From assembly GCA_030950905.1 (NCBI GenBank), contig JAUZQQ010000023.1:1-34681 (forward strand): a stretch of DNA of 34,681 nt, read 5' to 3'. The position numbers were made by a program, and so were the translations under genes. The notes under the pieces were generated by a model. The model saw only the letters and a list, made by a program, of their open reading frames with translations, was not told where the DNA came from and searched no databases. The stretch is from Mariprofundaceae bacterium. Lineage in GTDB: Bacteria; Pseudomonadota; Zetaproteobacteria; Mariprofundales; Mariprofundaceae. This document shows, piece after piece, positions 9,378-20,490 of this stretch (the first letter of the stretch is position 1; each line of letters starts with the position of its first letter).

Positions 9378-11081
9378 TTACATTTTCTCAGGTGCTGACA
9401 CACCCAAAACATTCAATGTATTGTGCAATACCTGTGCCACCGCCTCAGCCAGCAACAAGCGAGCATGAACCAACGCTGTATTATCTTGAATAATTCGGCA
9501 TTGGTGGTAAAAGGTATGAAAACCAGCAGCTAATTGCATGGCATAATTGGTTAAGCGGTAAGGCTCAAGACGATCCGCTGCTTTTTGAAGCAATCCAGGG
9601 TAGCCAAGAAGCTGGGCAATCAATGCTTGTTCTGATTTTGCAACAAGCAAGGATAAGTCACAATCTGTGGCTGCAATACGTCGCACATTCATCGCTTCTG
9701 CCTTACGCAATACGGCATAAATACGTGCATGGGCATACTGTACATAATAAACAGGGTTTTCATTGCTTTGTAATTTGGCTTGTTCCAGGTCAAAATCAAA
9801 TTGTGTTTCCGCACGACGGGTCATAAAGTTGAAGCGTACGGCATCAGCCCCAACTTCACGCACGACTTCTTCAAGCGTGACAAATGTACCGGCTCGCTTG
9901 GACATGCGCACGGGTTGACCATTGCGTGTTAAATTCACCATTTGCACCAGCAGTACATCAGGTTGTTTCTGCAACCCTGTTAAAGCTTCAACCGCTGCTT
10001 GTACACGGGTAACGTAACCACCGTGATCAGCACCCCAAATATCAATCATGCGATCAAAACCACGCCCATGTTTATCATAATGGTAGGCAATATCGGCAGC
10101 AAAATAGGTGGGGGTACCATCTTGTTTGATCACGGGTCGGTCAACATCATCACCAAAGCTTGTTGTTTTAAATAATGGCTGGACCTGCGGTGTATAATCG
10201 CTAACAGATTTACCTTTTGGTGGTGGTAATATGCCATTGAAAATAAGGTTATCATCTTGCAAGCGTTGAATCAATGTGTTTACTGCACCCGATTCATGCA
10301 ATTGCCTTTCGGAAAAGAATAAATCAAAATGAATGTTTAACCTTGCCAAATCAGCGCGTATTAGGGTCATGTTTTTGCTTACAGCCAAATCTGCAAGCAG
10401 TGTCATGCGTTCATTTTCAGGCATCTTTAACAGTGTTTTAAATGGGTGGCTGATAAGAATTTCACGGGCAATATCAACAATGTATAACCCAGGGTAACCA
10501 CCTTCAGGAAAAACGACAGCCTGCCCTTGCAGCTCTTTAATACGCGCCCAAACAGAGCAGGCCAATACCCCGATTTGTCCACCCGCATCGTTGATGTAAT
10601 ACTCACGTTGAACATCATGGCCTTGGGTTTGTAAAAGACGAACCAAAGAATCACCCAATACCGCGCCGCGCCCATGACCAACATGCATAGGGCCTGTCGG
10701 ATTGGCAGAAACAAACTCTATGCATATTTTTTGCGGTGATGTGACGTGCTGGTTACCATATTGTACACCCTGCGCAACAATACTGCACAAGATGTTTGCT
10801 TCGCTTGCAGCTTTTAAATGAATGTTAATAAAGCCAGGGCCTGCGATTTCTGTTTTGCACACTTCTGCTGGCCATTGCACATGAAAGAGGATGTTGGTGG
10901 CAATATCACTGGGCTTTTGTTTCAAACATCGTGCCAATACCATGGCTATATTACAGGCATAATCACCATGACCATCAGCTTTTGACCGCGTTAGGTGTAC
11001 ACGGGGGGTGTCATTGGTATCAATATTTAATAGAAGCTTTGTTACAGCTTCTTGCAATGCTTGTTCAAGCGTCGATTTCAC
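9378..11081 (-). CDS. argS: Arginyl-tRNA synthetase
   Basis: Class I aaRS signature 'FVSANPTGPMHVGHGRGAVLGDSL', 'RMSKRAGTFVTLEEVV' and a DALR-like C-terminus. Confidence 0.97.
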   Translation of the reverse strand: MKSTLEQALQEAVTKLLLNIDTNDTPRVHLTRSKADGHGDYACNIAMVLARCLKQKPSDIATNILFHVQWPAEVCKTEIAGPGFINIHLKAASEANILCSIVAQGVQYGNQHVTSPQKICIEFVSANPTGPMHVGHGRGAVLGDSLVRLLQTQGHDVQREYYINDAGGQIGVLACSVWARIKELQGQAVVFPEGGYPGLYIVDIAREILISHPFKTLLKMPENERMTLLADLAVSKNMTLIRADLARLNIHFDLFFSERQLHESGAVNTLIQRLQDDNLIFNGILPPPKGKSVSDYTPQVQPLFKTTSFGDDVDRPVIKQDGTPTYFAADIAYHYDKHGRGFDRMIDIWGADHGGYVTRVQAAVEALTGLQKQPDVLLVQMVNLTRNGQPVRMSKRAGTFVTLEEVVREVGADAVRFNFMTRRAETQFDFDLEQAKLQSNENPVYYVQYAHARIYAVLRKAEAMNVRRIAATDCDLSLLVAKSEQALIAQLLGYPGLLQKAADRLEPYRLTNYAMQLAAGFHTFYHQCRIIQDNTALVHARLLLAEAVAQVLHNTLNVLGVSAPEKM

Positions 11082-11110
11082 ATGGTCTCCCCGTTATTTT
11101 ATACAAGCAC

Positions 11111-11167
11111 GACCAGCATTATTTTAAAATTTTATTCACAAACAAAAATATTAAAATAATGCTGGTC
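11111..11167. repeat. 17-bp perfect inverted repeat (stem-loop) between the OmpA-like gene stop and the argS start
   Basis: GACCAGCATTATTTTAA (11111-11127) and TTAAAATAATGCTGGTC (11151-11167), exact reverse complements separated by 23 nt. Confidence 0.9.
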
Positions 11168-11173
11168 GATATA

Positions 11174-11824
11174 TCAAACCTCAAGATAAAGCTCGACACG
11201 ACGGTTTAATTTTCGTCCCTTGGCTGTTGCATTGCTGGCCACAGGTTGGTTATCAGCCACGCCAACAATTGTGATTCTTTTAGGGTCGATGTGCTGCTCC
11301 CAGGTCAAATAACGTGCGACAGAGGCGGAACGTGCTGCGGATATTTCCCAATTGTCCAAATAGCGTTCTTGCAGGCGCGGGGTCGGCAATCTACTGTCGG
11401 TATGCCCTACAATGCGAACGTGCAAGTTTTTATTTTTTTTCATGGATTTGGCAAATTGAGAAAGGACTTTTTTGCCTGCTTTACTAAAATTGGTGCTGCC
11501 GTTGCTAAACAGCACCTTGTTTTGCAATGTCACCCTTGCTGAGCGCGAACTGAGCTGCTCGACCCGTGCATCACGGTTTTTAATAGGCTCTTTCATGTCT
11601 TTACGCATGGACTCTACGGCCTTGCGCAAGTTATCAATGTTTTCTTCTAAGCGCATATCGTTTTGTTCAAGAATAATCACTTGCTTGGGCATTTTCTTGA
11701 CTGTAACGTACTCTCTATCTGTTAGCGTATGGCAGCCAGTGAACAGTAATCCTGCACATGTAGCCACCAAAACAGACCGAACAATACTTGTGTACCCATG
11801 AATATAGTGTTGCATCATGCACAC
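11174..11824 (-). CDS. OmpA-family peptidoglycan-binding lipoprotein
   Basis: Lipobox 'LLFTGC'. C-terminal OmpA domain 'LHVRIVGHTDSR...ERYLDNWEISAARSASVARYL...PKRITIVGVADNQPVASNATAKGRKLNRRVEL'. Confidence 0.9.
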   Translation of the reverse strand: MCMMQHYIHGYTSIVRSVLVATCAGLLFTGCHTLTDREYVTVKKMPKQVIILEQNDMRLEENIDNLRKAVESMRKDMKEPIKNRDARVEQLSSRSARVTLQNKVLFSNGSTNFSKAGKKVLSQFAKSMKKNKNLHVRIVGHTDSRLPTPRLQERYLDNWEISAARSASVARYLTWEQHIDPKRITIVGVADNQPVASNATAKGRKLNRRVELYLEV

Positions 11825-12010
11825 CTCCTGTTGAATGCGCCATCATACTAACCTTAATCTATTACTTCAACAAAAAAATGTATCTTGTTGTTTTTTCATG
11901 GGTTTCATGGTGTATTGACCCAAGGCATTCGCGGGTTTTTTGCTTCCTAAACAAGCACTTTTAACGATGTGCTTGATTCTTGGCGCGTCTCCTAATATTG
12001 CCCTTTCTTT

Positions 12011-12031
12011 AGCCTGAATTATTCAGGTTAG
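12011..12031. repeat. Copy 2 of the CCTGAATTATTCAGG palindrome (core 12013-12027), overlapping the murJ TGA stop
   Basis: Identical 15-bp core to copy 1. The murJ stop codon (minus) is at 12023-12025, the same offset as in copy 1. Confidence 0.85.
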
Positions 12032-13642
12032 GCACAAGGATACACCAAAAAACACGCCTGCGCCGCCGCCAACGGCAAGTGCAACCCATAAAGCTTGTGC
12101 AATCTTAGCTTCTTCAGGAAATACCAAAACAAGTGGTAAGCCAACAAGAAACACCGCCATGGATACACTGGCAAGAAAAGCATGGATCATGCGCCTAAGA
12201 TCGTGTGAAGCAAGAATGCTTTGTTGATGGGTCATGGTAAAATGCCGCCACAACAGAAACACATTTAACCAAGAAGCCAGTGACGTTGCCAAAGCCAGCC
12301 CAACATAACCCAAGGGTTGCATCAACAACAGGGCGAAAACAATATTGGCAGCAACACTGATCAAAGCGTAGCGCATGGGGGCTTTGCCATCTTTGTTGGC
12401 ATAACAAGCTATTGATAATACCCTCACCCAACAAAAAGCCATTAAACCAACGGCATAAGCTTGCAGCGTCATGGCAGTTGCAAGGGCATCGGCAGAAGTG
12501 AATTGACCATGTTCAAACAAGGTGCGCACGATGGGTTCAGCAAGCAGCAGCAAACCAACAACCGCCGGTAAGGTGATCCAAGTCAGCCATGCCAGACCTT
12601 GCCCCAATTCGCGGCGGGCATCATCAATGCGGTGATTCGCCATGTGTTCGGACAAGGCTGGCAGCAATGCTGTTCCCATGGCAATGCCAAAAACACCCAA
12701 AGGTAATTGCACCAGTCGATCGGCATAGTACAAGTAAGAAACAGCACCCACAGGTTGCAAGGTGGCGAGGATTGTGCCCACCAAAATATTAATTTGCACG
12801 GCAGCAATAGCGATGACGGCAGGGCCAAACAGCAGCAGCGTCTGCCAAAGAGCGGGCAGCCGTGGGTTCCAAGACGGCGAGGGAACCCAGCCAATGCGTT
12901 TTAATGCGGGGAATTGAATAGCCAATTGCAGTACGCCACCGACCACCACGCCGATAGCCAAGGCTTCTGCCGGGTTGTCCATGTTGGGGGCAAGGCCAAT
13001 GGCTGCAAAAATCAGCGCTATATTTAGCAGGGCAGGACTGGCTGCTGCGACAGAGAACTTTCGGTAGCAGTTCAATACAGCCCAAGACATGGCCGCCAAA
13101 GAAATACAAGCAAGGTAAGGAAACATCCAACGAGCCAAGGACAACGACTGTTGCCAACGGTTCGGTTCATCATGAAACCCGGGGGCAAACAGCAGCAGCA
13201 GCCACGGCATAGCAACAATCCCAGCAACAGTAAAAACAAGTAACGCGAGTAGCAAGACACCTGCCAATGCATTTAAATAAACATGGGCATCTGCCTCGCT
13301 TTTTTTGCGCTGCTCTGTAAGCACGGGAACGAGGGCAACTGTCAACGTACCTTCGGCAAAAAGACGGCGGAAAAAATTGGGTAATTTTAAGGCCACAAAA
13401 AAAGCATCCGCCAATGCTCCCGCGCCAAGCAAGCGTGCCAACAGTATATCACGAACAAAACCAAGGACGCGAGATAGCATGGTCCAACTGGCTATTTTTG
13501 TAAGTGTCCGCAATAAATTAGAACGATCTATTGACTTTACTCCTGAATTAATTATGCTGCGCGACCTTTTTGCATGTATCATTGTGCGTGGTCTGTATTT
13601 TTTGCGGATCATGCTATGCCCGTGCAGATAATCAAGTGTCAT
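12023..13642 (-). CDS. murJ: MurJ/MviN lipid II flippase (N-terminal start uncertain; probably shorter than the ORF)
   Basis: 'TKIASWTMLSRVLGFVRDILLARLLGAGALADAFFVALKLPNFFRRLFAEGTLTVALVPVL' is diagnostic of MurJ; polytopic. Confidence 0.95.
   Translation of the reverse strand: MTLDYLHGHSMIRKKYRPRTMIHAKRSRSIINSGVKSIDRSNLLRTLTKIASWTMLSRVLGFVRDILLARLLGAGALADAFFVALKLPNFFRRLFAEGTLTVALVPVLTEQRKKSEADAHVYLNALAGVLLLALLVFTVAGIVAMPWLLLLFAPGFHDEPNRWQQSLSLARWMFPYLACISLAAMSWAVLNCYRKFSVAAASPALLNIALIFAAIGLAPNMDNPAEALAIGVVVGGVLQLAIQFPALKRIGWVPSPSWNPRLPALWQTLLLFGPAVIAIAAVQINILVGTILATLQPVGAVSYLYYADRLVQLPLGVFGIAMGTALLPALSEHMANHRIDDARRELGQGLAWLTWITLPAVVGLLLLAEPIVRTLFEHGQFTSADALATAMTLQAYAVGLMAFCWVRVLSIACYANKDGKAPMRYALISVAANIVFALLLMQPLGYVGLALATSLASWLNVFLLWRHFTMTHQQSILASHDLRRMIHAFLASVSMAVFLVGLPLVLVFPEEAKIAQALWVALAVGGGAGVFFGVSLCLT
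13531..13558 (+). promoter_or_regulatory. Candidate sigma70-type promoter upstream of rpsU
   Basis: TTGACT (13531-13536), 16-nt spacer, TATGCT (13553-13558), upstream of rpsU. By-eye match only; lies within the over-extended murJ ORF. Confidence 0.35.
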
Positions 13643-13668
13643 TGTGATGAAGGAGGTGATGTTTAACT

Positions 13669-13884
13669 ATGCCAGGAATTAAAATAGGTATTGAAGAGCC
13701 CATAGAAATGGCCATCAAGCGTTTCCGCAAACAAGTGGAGCGTGCTGGTGTGATTACCGAGTGTCGTCGTCGTGAAGCGTATGAAAAACCTTCCGTTGCG
13801 AAAAAACGCAAAGATGCCGCTGCACGCAAGCGTCTGATGAAACGCCTTCGCCGTGTAAGAATGCGCGAAAACCGCGAGTATTAA
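13669..13884 (+). CDS. rpsU: 30S ribosomal protein S21
   Basis: 71 aa basic protein 'PGIKIGIEEPIEMAIKRFRKQVERAGVITECRRREAYEKPSVAKKRKDAAARKR'. RBS AAGGAGGTGATG upstream. Confidence 0.97.
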   Translation: MPGIKIGIEEPIEMAIKRFRKQVERAGVITECRRREAYEKPSVAKKRKDAAARKRLMKRLRRVRMRENREY

Positions 13885-13913
13885 AGTACTGATGCTTTAA
13901 ATGCTACACATTA

Positions 13914-13943
13914 AACGTCGAGTCTTTGTGCTCGGCGTTTTTT
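13914..13943 (+). terminator. Rho-independent terminator after rpsU
   Basis: AACGTCGAG-TCTTTGTG-CTCGGCGTT followed by TTTTG (stem with G-U), shortly after the rpsU stop. Confidence 0.75.
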
Positions 13944-14007
13944 GTTTTACTCATAAATCTATTTTATGAAAAAAATCGTTTGATCACTAAATTTTAAGGA
14001 CGCTGTT

Positions 14008-14445
14008 ATGCTAAACACAATCATGAACGATATGAAATTGGCGATGAAGGCCAAAGATAGCTTGCGTTTAAATGCGATTCGGATGTTTCGTGCTGCATTA
14101 AAAGATAAAGAAATTGAGCTGAAAACCAACTTGACCGATACCGATGTGATTGCCATTGCATCCCGTTTGATCAAACAACGCAAAGATGCCGCGACGCAGT
14201 ACTTGGCAGCGAATCGACAAGATTTGGCTGATAAAGAATTGGCGGAAGTTGATGTGCTGGCTGTTTACCTGCCCAAGCAGATGCATGAACAAGCAGTGAC
14301 TGAAGCCGTTGCCCAAGCAATAGCCAAAACAGGCGCAACAGCCATGAAAGACATGGGTAAGGTCATGGCTGTTCTTAAACCATCACTGCAAGGGAAAACC
14401 GATATGAGCTTGGTATCAAAACAAGTAAAAGCCGCATTAACATGA
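14008..14445 (+). CDS. GatB/YqeY domain-containing protein
   Basis: 'MLNTIMNDMKLAMKAKDSLRLNAIRMFRAALKDKEIE...DKELAEVDVLAVYLPKQM...GATAMKDMGKVMAVLKPSLQGKTDMSLVSKQVKAAL', a typical YqeY, located between rpsU and dnaG. Confidence 0.93.
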   Translation: MLNTIMNDMKLAMKAKDSLRLNAIRMFRAALKDKEIELKTNLTDTDVIAIASRLIKQRKDAATQYLAANRQDLADKELAEVDVLAVYLPKQMHEQAVTEAVAQAIAKTGATAMKDMGKVMAVLKPSLQGKTDMSLVSKQVKAALT

Positions 14446-14495
14446 AAAAATCCTGCCCCTGCCAATTGCCCCACTGTTTCGCCCGCTAATATTTA

Positions 14496-16229
14496 ATGGC
14501 GTACTACCCAGCGGCGTTTTTAGACCAATTATTAACCCGCATTGATTTGGTTGATTTGGTGGCACGTCATGTAGAATTAAAACGCTCTGGCAATAATATG
14601 TTTGGCTTGTGTCCCTTTCACCATGAAAAATCACCTTCCTTTTCTGTGGCTATTGACAAGCAAATGTTTTATTGCTTTGGTTGTGGCAAAGGCGGCGGTG
14701 CTTTTCAATTCTTGATGGAGCATGATGGTTATTCATTTCCTGAGGCTGTGGCGTTTTTGGCCGAGAAAGCAGGTGTTGCCCTGCCAGAAGTGACTCCGCA
14801 ACAACAACAACAAGCCGAGCAGCATGCCCGCTTGCGTACATACGCGGGCGATTTATTGCAGCAGGTAACATCGTGTTTTATGCAGCAGTTGCAACAACCA
14901 GCAGGGGCAAAAGCGGCGGCTTACTTGAACAAGCGTGGATTGCCGCAGGCTTTGATTAAAAAATACCAGCTTGGTTTTGCACCAGCAGGTTACGGTTTTA
15001 TGGCACAAGCGTTTGATGCGGATAAACATGCCGCACTGGAATCCCAAGGGTTGTTGTTTGCTGGTGATCGTGGTTATGTGGATCGTTTTCGTGATCGGGT
15101 GATGTTCCCCATTGCTGATGCACGGGGCACGGTGGTTGGTTTTGGGGGGCGCATATTGGATGATGCTCAACCCAAATACTTAAACTCCCCCGAAACCGAT
15201 TGGTTTCATAAATCAGAACTGTTGTATGGTATGGCTGAACATCGGGATGATATTCGCCAGCGCAAGCAGTTGTTGGTGGTTGAAGGTTACATGGATGTAT
15301 TGGCTTTGGCAGCACATGATTTACCCATTGCTGTTGCGCCACTCGGTACTGCCATCAGTGAACACCAATTGCGCTTGTTGTTTCGTATGCATGATGCGCC
15401 TGTATTTTGTTTTGATGGTGATAGGGCGGGTTATCAGGCGGCTTGGCGTGCGCTTGAGCGTGTGTTGCCGCTGCTTAAATCTGAATGGCAACCACGCTTT
15501 TTGTATTTGCCTGATGGCGAAGACCCTGACTCGCTGTTGCAGCGCGAAGGTAGCAAAGCATGGATGGATCGTGTGGGTACAGCAACGCCTGTGCTTGAAA
15601 CATGGCTGCTTGGCTTGCGGAAGCTGGCGGGTCAAGGCATCGAAGGCAAAGCACGCATGGCAAAAAAAGCAGATGTAATGCTAAAGAATATTAACGATGA
15701 TTATTTGCGCCAAGCTTGGCAACAGGCTGCTGAACAGCAAACAGGCTTGAAATTGCAGCTTCAACACCGAACACACATGGCAATACGTGGTGGCATGCGA
15801 CAGCAGCCGATCAATCAAGTACAAGATAAATTTATGGCTGGGCTGATGCAAAAGCCTGAACGATTGAACACATTGCCTGAAGACGCATGTAATTTTACAC
15901 TTGACGATGATGAGGTTCGTTTGTTATACCATCGCGCTTTATCATTAAAAGGACTGGACGGTTATGCAGGCAATACCTGCGCTGCATATTTACAACGTTT
16001 GTTTCCCGATACGATCCACATTCCACGCTGGATGAATCAGGATGCAGTCAGTGATTTGGAATTTTCCAGCATCACACTGGATATGTTACGCACCCATTTG
16101 GAGTGTAGCACCCATCAAACCCATGATATGGGCGAGAAAATGCATATTCGCCAACGCTTGCATCAATTGCAAGGCGAACAAAAAGTTTTAACCGAGAAAT
16201 TAGAAGAAGAACGCAGAGGTAGCCAATGA
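14496..16229 (+). CDS. dnaG: DNA primase
   Basis: Zinc-binding '[29 protein letters not shown]'. TOPRIM '[13 protein letters not shown]...[18 protein letters not shown]...DGEDPDSLL'. Confidence 0.97.
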   Translation: MAYYPAAFLDQLLTRIDLVDLVARHVELKRSGNNMFGLCPFHHEKSPSFSVAIDKQMFYCFGCGKGGGAFQFLMEHDGYSFPEAVAFLAEKAGVALPEVTPQQQQQAEQHARLRTYAGDLLQQVTSCFMQQLQQPAGAKAAAYLNKRGLPQALIKKYQLGFAPAGYGFMAQAFDADKHAALESQGLLFAGDRGYVDRFRDRVMFPIADARGTVVGFGGRILDDAQPKYLNSPETDWFHKSELLYGMAEHRDDIRQRKQLLVVEGYMDVLALAAHDLPIAVAPLGTAISEHQLRLLFRMHDAPVFCFDGDRAGYQAAWRALERVLPLLKSEWQPRFLYLPDGEDPDSLLQREGSKAWMDRVGTATPVLETWLLGLRKLAGQGIEGKARMAKKADVMLKNINDDYLRQAWQQAAEQQTGLKLQLQHRTHMAIRGGMRQQPINQVQDKFMAGLMQKPERLNTLPEDACNFTLDDDEVRLLYHRALSLKGLDGYAGNTCAAYLQRLFPDTIHIPRWMNQDAVSDLEFSSITLDMLRTHLECSTHQTHDMGEKMHIRQRLHQLQGEQKVLTEKLEEERRGSQ

Positions 16230-18196
16230 CACCTGATAAAATCCGTATTCGCGAGCTGGGAAGCTTGATGTCCAAGGGCAAAGAAATCGGTTACATTACC
16301 TATGATGATCTTAACAAACATCTGCCTGAAGGACTGGTTTCAGCAGACCGTGTAGAACAAGTCATCAATGTTTTTACTGAACTGGGTATTGAGGTGGTTG
16401 ATCCTGAACGTGCGCCAACAGGTGCTTATGCCGTTCGTAAAGACCGCTTGCGAAAAGAGGACTCTGCCCTCCGTGCTGATACCACGACACTGGGAACCGT
16501 TATTCGGATTGATGACCCCGTGCGTATGTATTTGCGTGAAATGGGAACAGTTGAGTTGCTAACCCGTGAAGGTGAAATTGAAATTGCGCGGCGTATTGAA
16601 GAAGGCCGCATGCAGATTCATGAAGCGATTTGTTTGTGTCCTGCAACCTTTCGTGAAATCATGATGCTGGGTGAGCGGGTGATTGAAATTCGTGATGCTG
16701 CAGAGGGTACGGATGTGCCACCTGTTTTTCGTGATATTTTAGACATTGATCAAAAAGTCGTAAACGCTGCCGCAATTGCAGAGTATGAACGCCGTTTAAA
16801 CAGCAGTGACGATGAAGAAGAAGAACCCGTAGAACCAGAAAAACTGGATCCTGAGGCACTTTCTCAAGCCATCAAGGCACGCACAGCAACACCCGATGGT
16901 ACACCCATGGATGAAACTGTGATCACCATGGAAGAACAATTGGACGATGCTTTAATGCATTTTGATGCTGCCAAAAAGCACCATGACCATTACCTTAAAC
17001 TTAAAGCACGTTTTGACCGTAAGTCTGATGATTTAAAATTGGCCACGCAGGTGCATAAAGCACTTGAATCCATGCTTATGGAATTGGTGGCTATTCCGTT
17101 TTCTGTGCGTCAAATTGCAGTGTTGGTATTGCGTTTTAAACATGCCATTGATCGGGTTCGCCGTTTTGAACGAGAAATTCGAGATATGGCGTTGGCTGCA
17201 AAAATGCCGCGCAAATTATTTATTGAATCGTTTGTGCCCAACGAAACGAATGAGCGTTGGCTTGATGCGTTGTGTGTCGAGCATAAAGGTGCACGATGGA
17301 TTCCTGCACTAGAAAAAATAGCGCCAAAAATTCGTGAAAACCAACGGCGACTGCGTCGTGTTGAGCAAGACTGTGAAATGCCTGTAGAAGAACTCAAAGA
17401 TGTCGCCCGTAAACTCACCATGGGTGAGGCAAAAATGCGTCAAGCCAAACGCGAGATGATCGAAGCGAATCTACGGCTGGTTATTTCGATTGCCAAAAAA
17501 TACACCAACCGTGGCCTGGGCTTTTTAGACTTGATTCAAGAAGGCAATATTGGTTTGATGAAAGCGGTTGATAAATTTGAATGGCGGCGTGGTTATAAAT
17601 TTTCTACCTATGCCACATGGTGGATCAGGCAAGCCATCACCCGTTCTATTGCCGACCAAGCACGAACCATTCGCATTCCCGTTCACATGATTGAAACGAT
17701 CAATAAAATCAATCGTGTATCCCGTCAAATCGCCCAAGAAATTGGCCGTGAACCCACCCCCGAAGAATTAGCAGAAAAGTTGGAGATGCCGATTGAGAAA
17801 GTCGAGCAGATTTTGGAAGTAGCCAAAGAACCTGTTTCGCTAGAAACCCCCGTCGGTGATGATGATGATTCACAACTGGGTGATTTTGTGGGTGATGTTC
17901 ATGCTGAAAACCCATTGGATAAAACAGTCAGTGAGGCATTGGCTGGGGTTACGTTGGAAGTGTTGGATAATTTAACCTCGCGAGAAGAAAAAGTCTTACG
18001 TATGCGTTTTGGTATTGGCATGAATACGGATCACACCTTAGAAGAGGTGGGCAAACAGTTTGGTGTTACCCGTGAACGGATTCGCCAAATTGAGGCGAAG
18101 GCATTGCGTAAATTGCGCCATCCATCACGTTCGCAAAAGTTAAAGACGTTTGCCGACAAACCCGATGAAAATGCATTTCCTGTATCTTCGGCATAA
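16226..18196 (+). CDS. rpoD: RNA polymerase primary sigma factor RpoD
   Basis: Regions 2-4: '[72 protein letters not shown]' and '[36 protein letters not shown]'. The ATGA overlaps the dnaG stop. Confidence 0.98.
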   Translation: MTPDKIRIRELGSLMSKGKEIGYITYDDLNKHLPEGLVSADRVEQVINVFTELGIEVVDPERAPTGAYAVRKDRLRKEDSALRADTTTLGTVIRIDDPVRMYLREMGTVELLTREGEIEIARRIEEGRMQIHEAICLCPATFREIMMLGERVIEIRDAAEGTDVPPVFRDILDIDQKVVNAAAIAEYERRLNSSDDEEEEPVEPEKLDPEALSQAIKARTATPDGTPMDETVITMEEQLDDALMHFDAAKKHHDHYLKLKARFDRKSDDLKLATQVHKALESMLMELVAIPFSVRQIAVLVLRFKHAIDRVRRFEREIRDMALAAKMPRKLFIESFVPNETNERWLDALCVEHKGARWIPALEKIAPKIRENQRRLRRVEQDCEMPVEELKDVARKLTMGEAKMRQAKREMIEANLRLVISIAKKYTNRGLGFLDLIQEGNIGLMKAVDKFEWRRGYKFSTYATWWIRQAITRSIADQARTIRIPVHMIETINKINRVSRQIAQEIGREPTPEELAEKLEMPIEKVEQILEVAKEPVSLETPVGDDDDSQLGDFVGDVHAENPLDKTVSEALAGVTLEVLDNLTSREEKVLRMRFGIGMNTDHTLEEVGKQFGVTRERIRQIEAKALRKLRHPSRSQKLKTFADKPDENAFPVSSA

Positions 18197-18206
18197 GGGT
18201 GTATAG

Positions 18207-19250
<1,044 letters not shown>

Positions 19251-19277
19251 GCGCACGAATAAGCGATTAGGTGAATA

Positions 19278-20060
19278 ATGCGCCATCGTTTATTGCTTCG
19301 TCGCGGGGTGTTTGTCGCCATTGTTCTTGTCGCGCTGTTTTCCTTGGATGCCATGAATATCGGTCAGCGTTTTTTGTTGGCATCCGGCCCTGTTTTTTCT
19401 TGGGTGCAACGCCCTGTGCTGTGGGTTGATGAATTAGCCCTATGGCTACAAGAGCGCGCAGCATTGCAAGAAAAAGTAATAGCCATGGAAATAAGACTCG
19501 GAAAACAAACCGCATTGTTTCAACAAACCCAAAGTCTGCATGAAGAAAATATTCGTTTGCGGCGTTTGCTAAACGTGCAAGATATAGAAGGTTATGAATG
19601 GCATGGTGCATCCGTGCTTGGCCGAAGCCCCGATCAAAAAAGCCAACGTATCATCATTCAAAGCCTTCAAGCGGTGGTTGATAATGTGGTGATTTCCAGT
19701 GAAGGTTTGGTTGGTCTGATTGATGCAAGGCAAGGTGAATATGCGGTTGTGCGTACCGTGTTGGATGCATCCATTGCCGTGCCTGTGACCATGCAAGGCA
19801 GCGATCTTGCCGCATTGGCGCGGGGCGATGGCAAACAACTGCTGTTGGACTTTATCCCTGCTGTTTTCACTTTAAGCGTTGGTGATATTTTATTCACCTC
19901 TGGCGCAGGTGGCTTGTACCCACCGGGCATTCCTGTTGCCCGTGTCGTTCGCACGAAAGCCATTCAGGGAAGTCCCTTTGCCCATGTTGAAGCTGTGCCT
20001 GTGGCACACTGGCAACGCGACCATTGGTTGGCTGTGGCAGCAACAAAAAACAGTGATTAA
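19278..20060 (+). CDS. mreC: Rod shape-determining protein MreC
   Basis: N-terminal TM, coiled coil, MreC beta domain ('GLVGLIDARQGEYAVVRTVLDASIAVPVTMQ...DILFTSGAGGLYPPGIPVARV'). Between mreB and mreD. Confidence 0.95.
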   Translation: MRHRLLLRRGVFVAIVLVALFSLDAMNIGQRFLLASGPVFSWVQRPVLWVDELALWLQERAALQEKVIAMEIRLGKQTALFQQTQSLHEENIRLRRLLNVQDIEGYEWHGASVLGRSPDQKSQRIIIQSLQAVVDNVVISSEGLVGLIDARQGEYAVVRTVLDASIAVPVTMQGSDLAALARGDGKQLLLDFIPAVFTLSVGDILFTSGAGGLYPPGIPVARVVRTKAIQGSPFAHVEAVPVAHWQRDHWLAVAATKNSD

Positions 20061-20490
20061 TTTTCGCTTTTTAAACGCTGTTGTTTGGCTGTTTTGTTTT
20101 ATCTTACTGGGGCTTTGGTTGAACTGGTTGGTTCCTGTTAAATTTTACCAACCTGATTGGGTTTTCGCCCTGCTGCTGGGTGCTTTATTGGCGCAATGGC
20201 GTTATGCATGGTGGGTGTTTTTTGTCGCTTGCGTGCATGACTTTATCTTTTATTGGACGCTTTGGCCCGGTATTCTACTGTGGCTTTCCCTGCCTTTGTT
20301 GTTGATTTGGATGGACGATGTGGCAGGTGCGGGTCTGCCACAACGGCTATTGTTGTTGGTGCTGGCTTGCAGCTTATTGCTGTGGCAAGGCTGGTCACTG
20401 GAATCCACCCTATTAACCTTATTGCTTGCCGTTTGTTGTTGGTACCAATGGGTGCGTGTGAATGAAACGTCTTGGTTGTCTGTGCGATGA
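20053..20490 (+). CDS. mreD: Rod shape-determining protein MreD (GTG start overlapping the mreC stop)
   Basis: In-frame GTG at 20053 (GTGATTAA overlaps the mreC TAA). Polytopic 'VINFRFLNAVVWLFCFILLGLWLNWLV...'. The ORF-track start at 19879 would extend far into mreC. Confidence 0.82.
   Translation: MINFRFLNAVVWLFCFILLGLWLNWLVPVKFYQPDWVFALLLGALLAQWRYAWWVFFVACVHDFIFYWTLWPGILLWLSLPLLLIWMDDVAGAGLPQRLLLLVLACSLLLWQGWSLESTLLTLLLAVCCWYQWVRVNETSWLSVR

Noticed and set aside
11952-11975. 7-bp inverted repeat CAAGCAC...GTGCTTG between murJ and the OmpA-like gene
   Set aside because: Short stem, no T-tract and frequent by chance; not strong enough to call a terminator or operator.
12583-13272. Overlapping ORFs on both strands inside murJ
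   Set aside because: Overlap a clearly coding MurJ; no conserved motifs.
19879-20052. N-terminal 58 residues of the 203-aa mreD ORF as called
   Set aside because: Lies inside mreC; the hydrophobic MreD-like sequence begins at GTG 20053, which overlaps the mreC stop.
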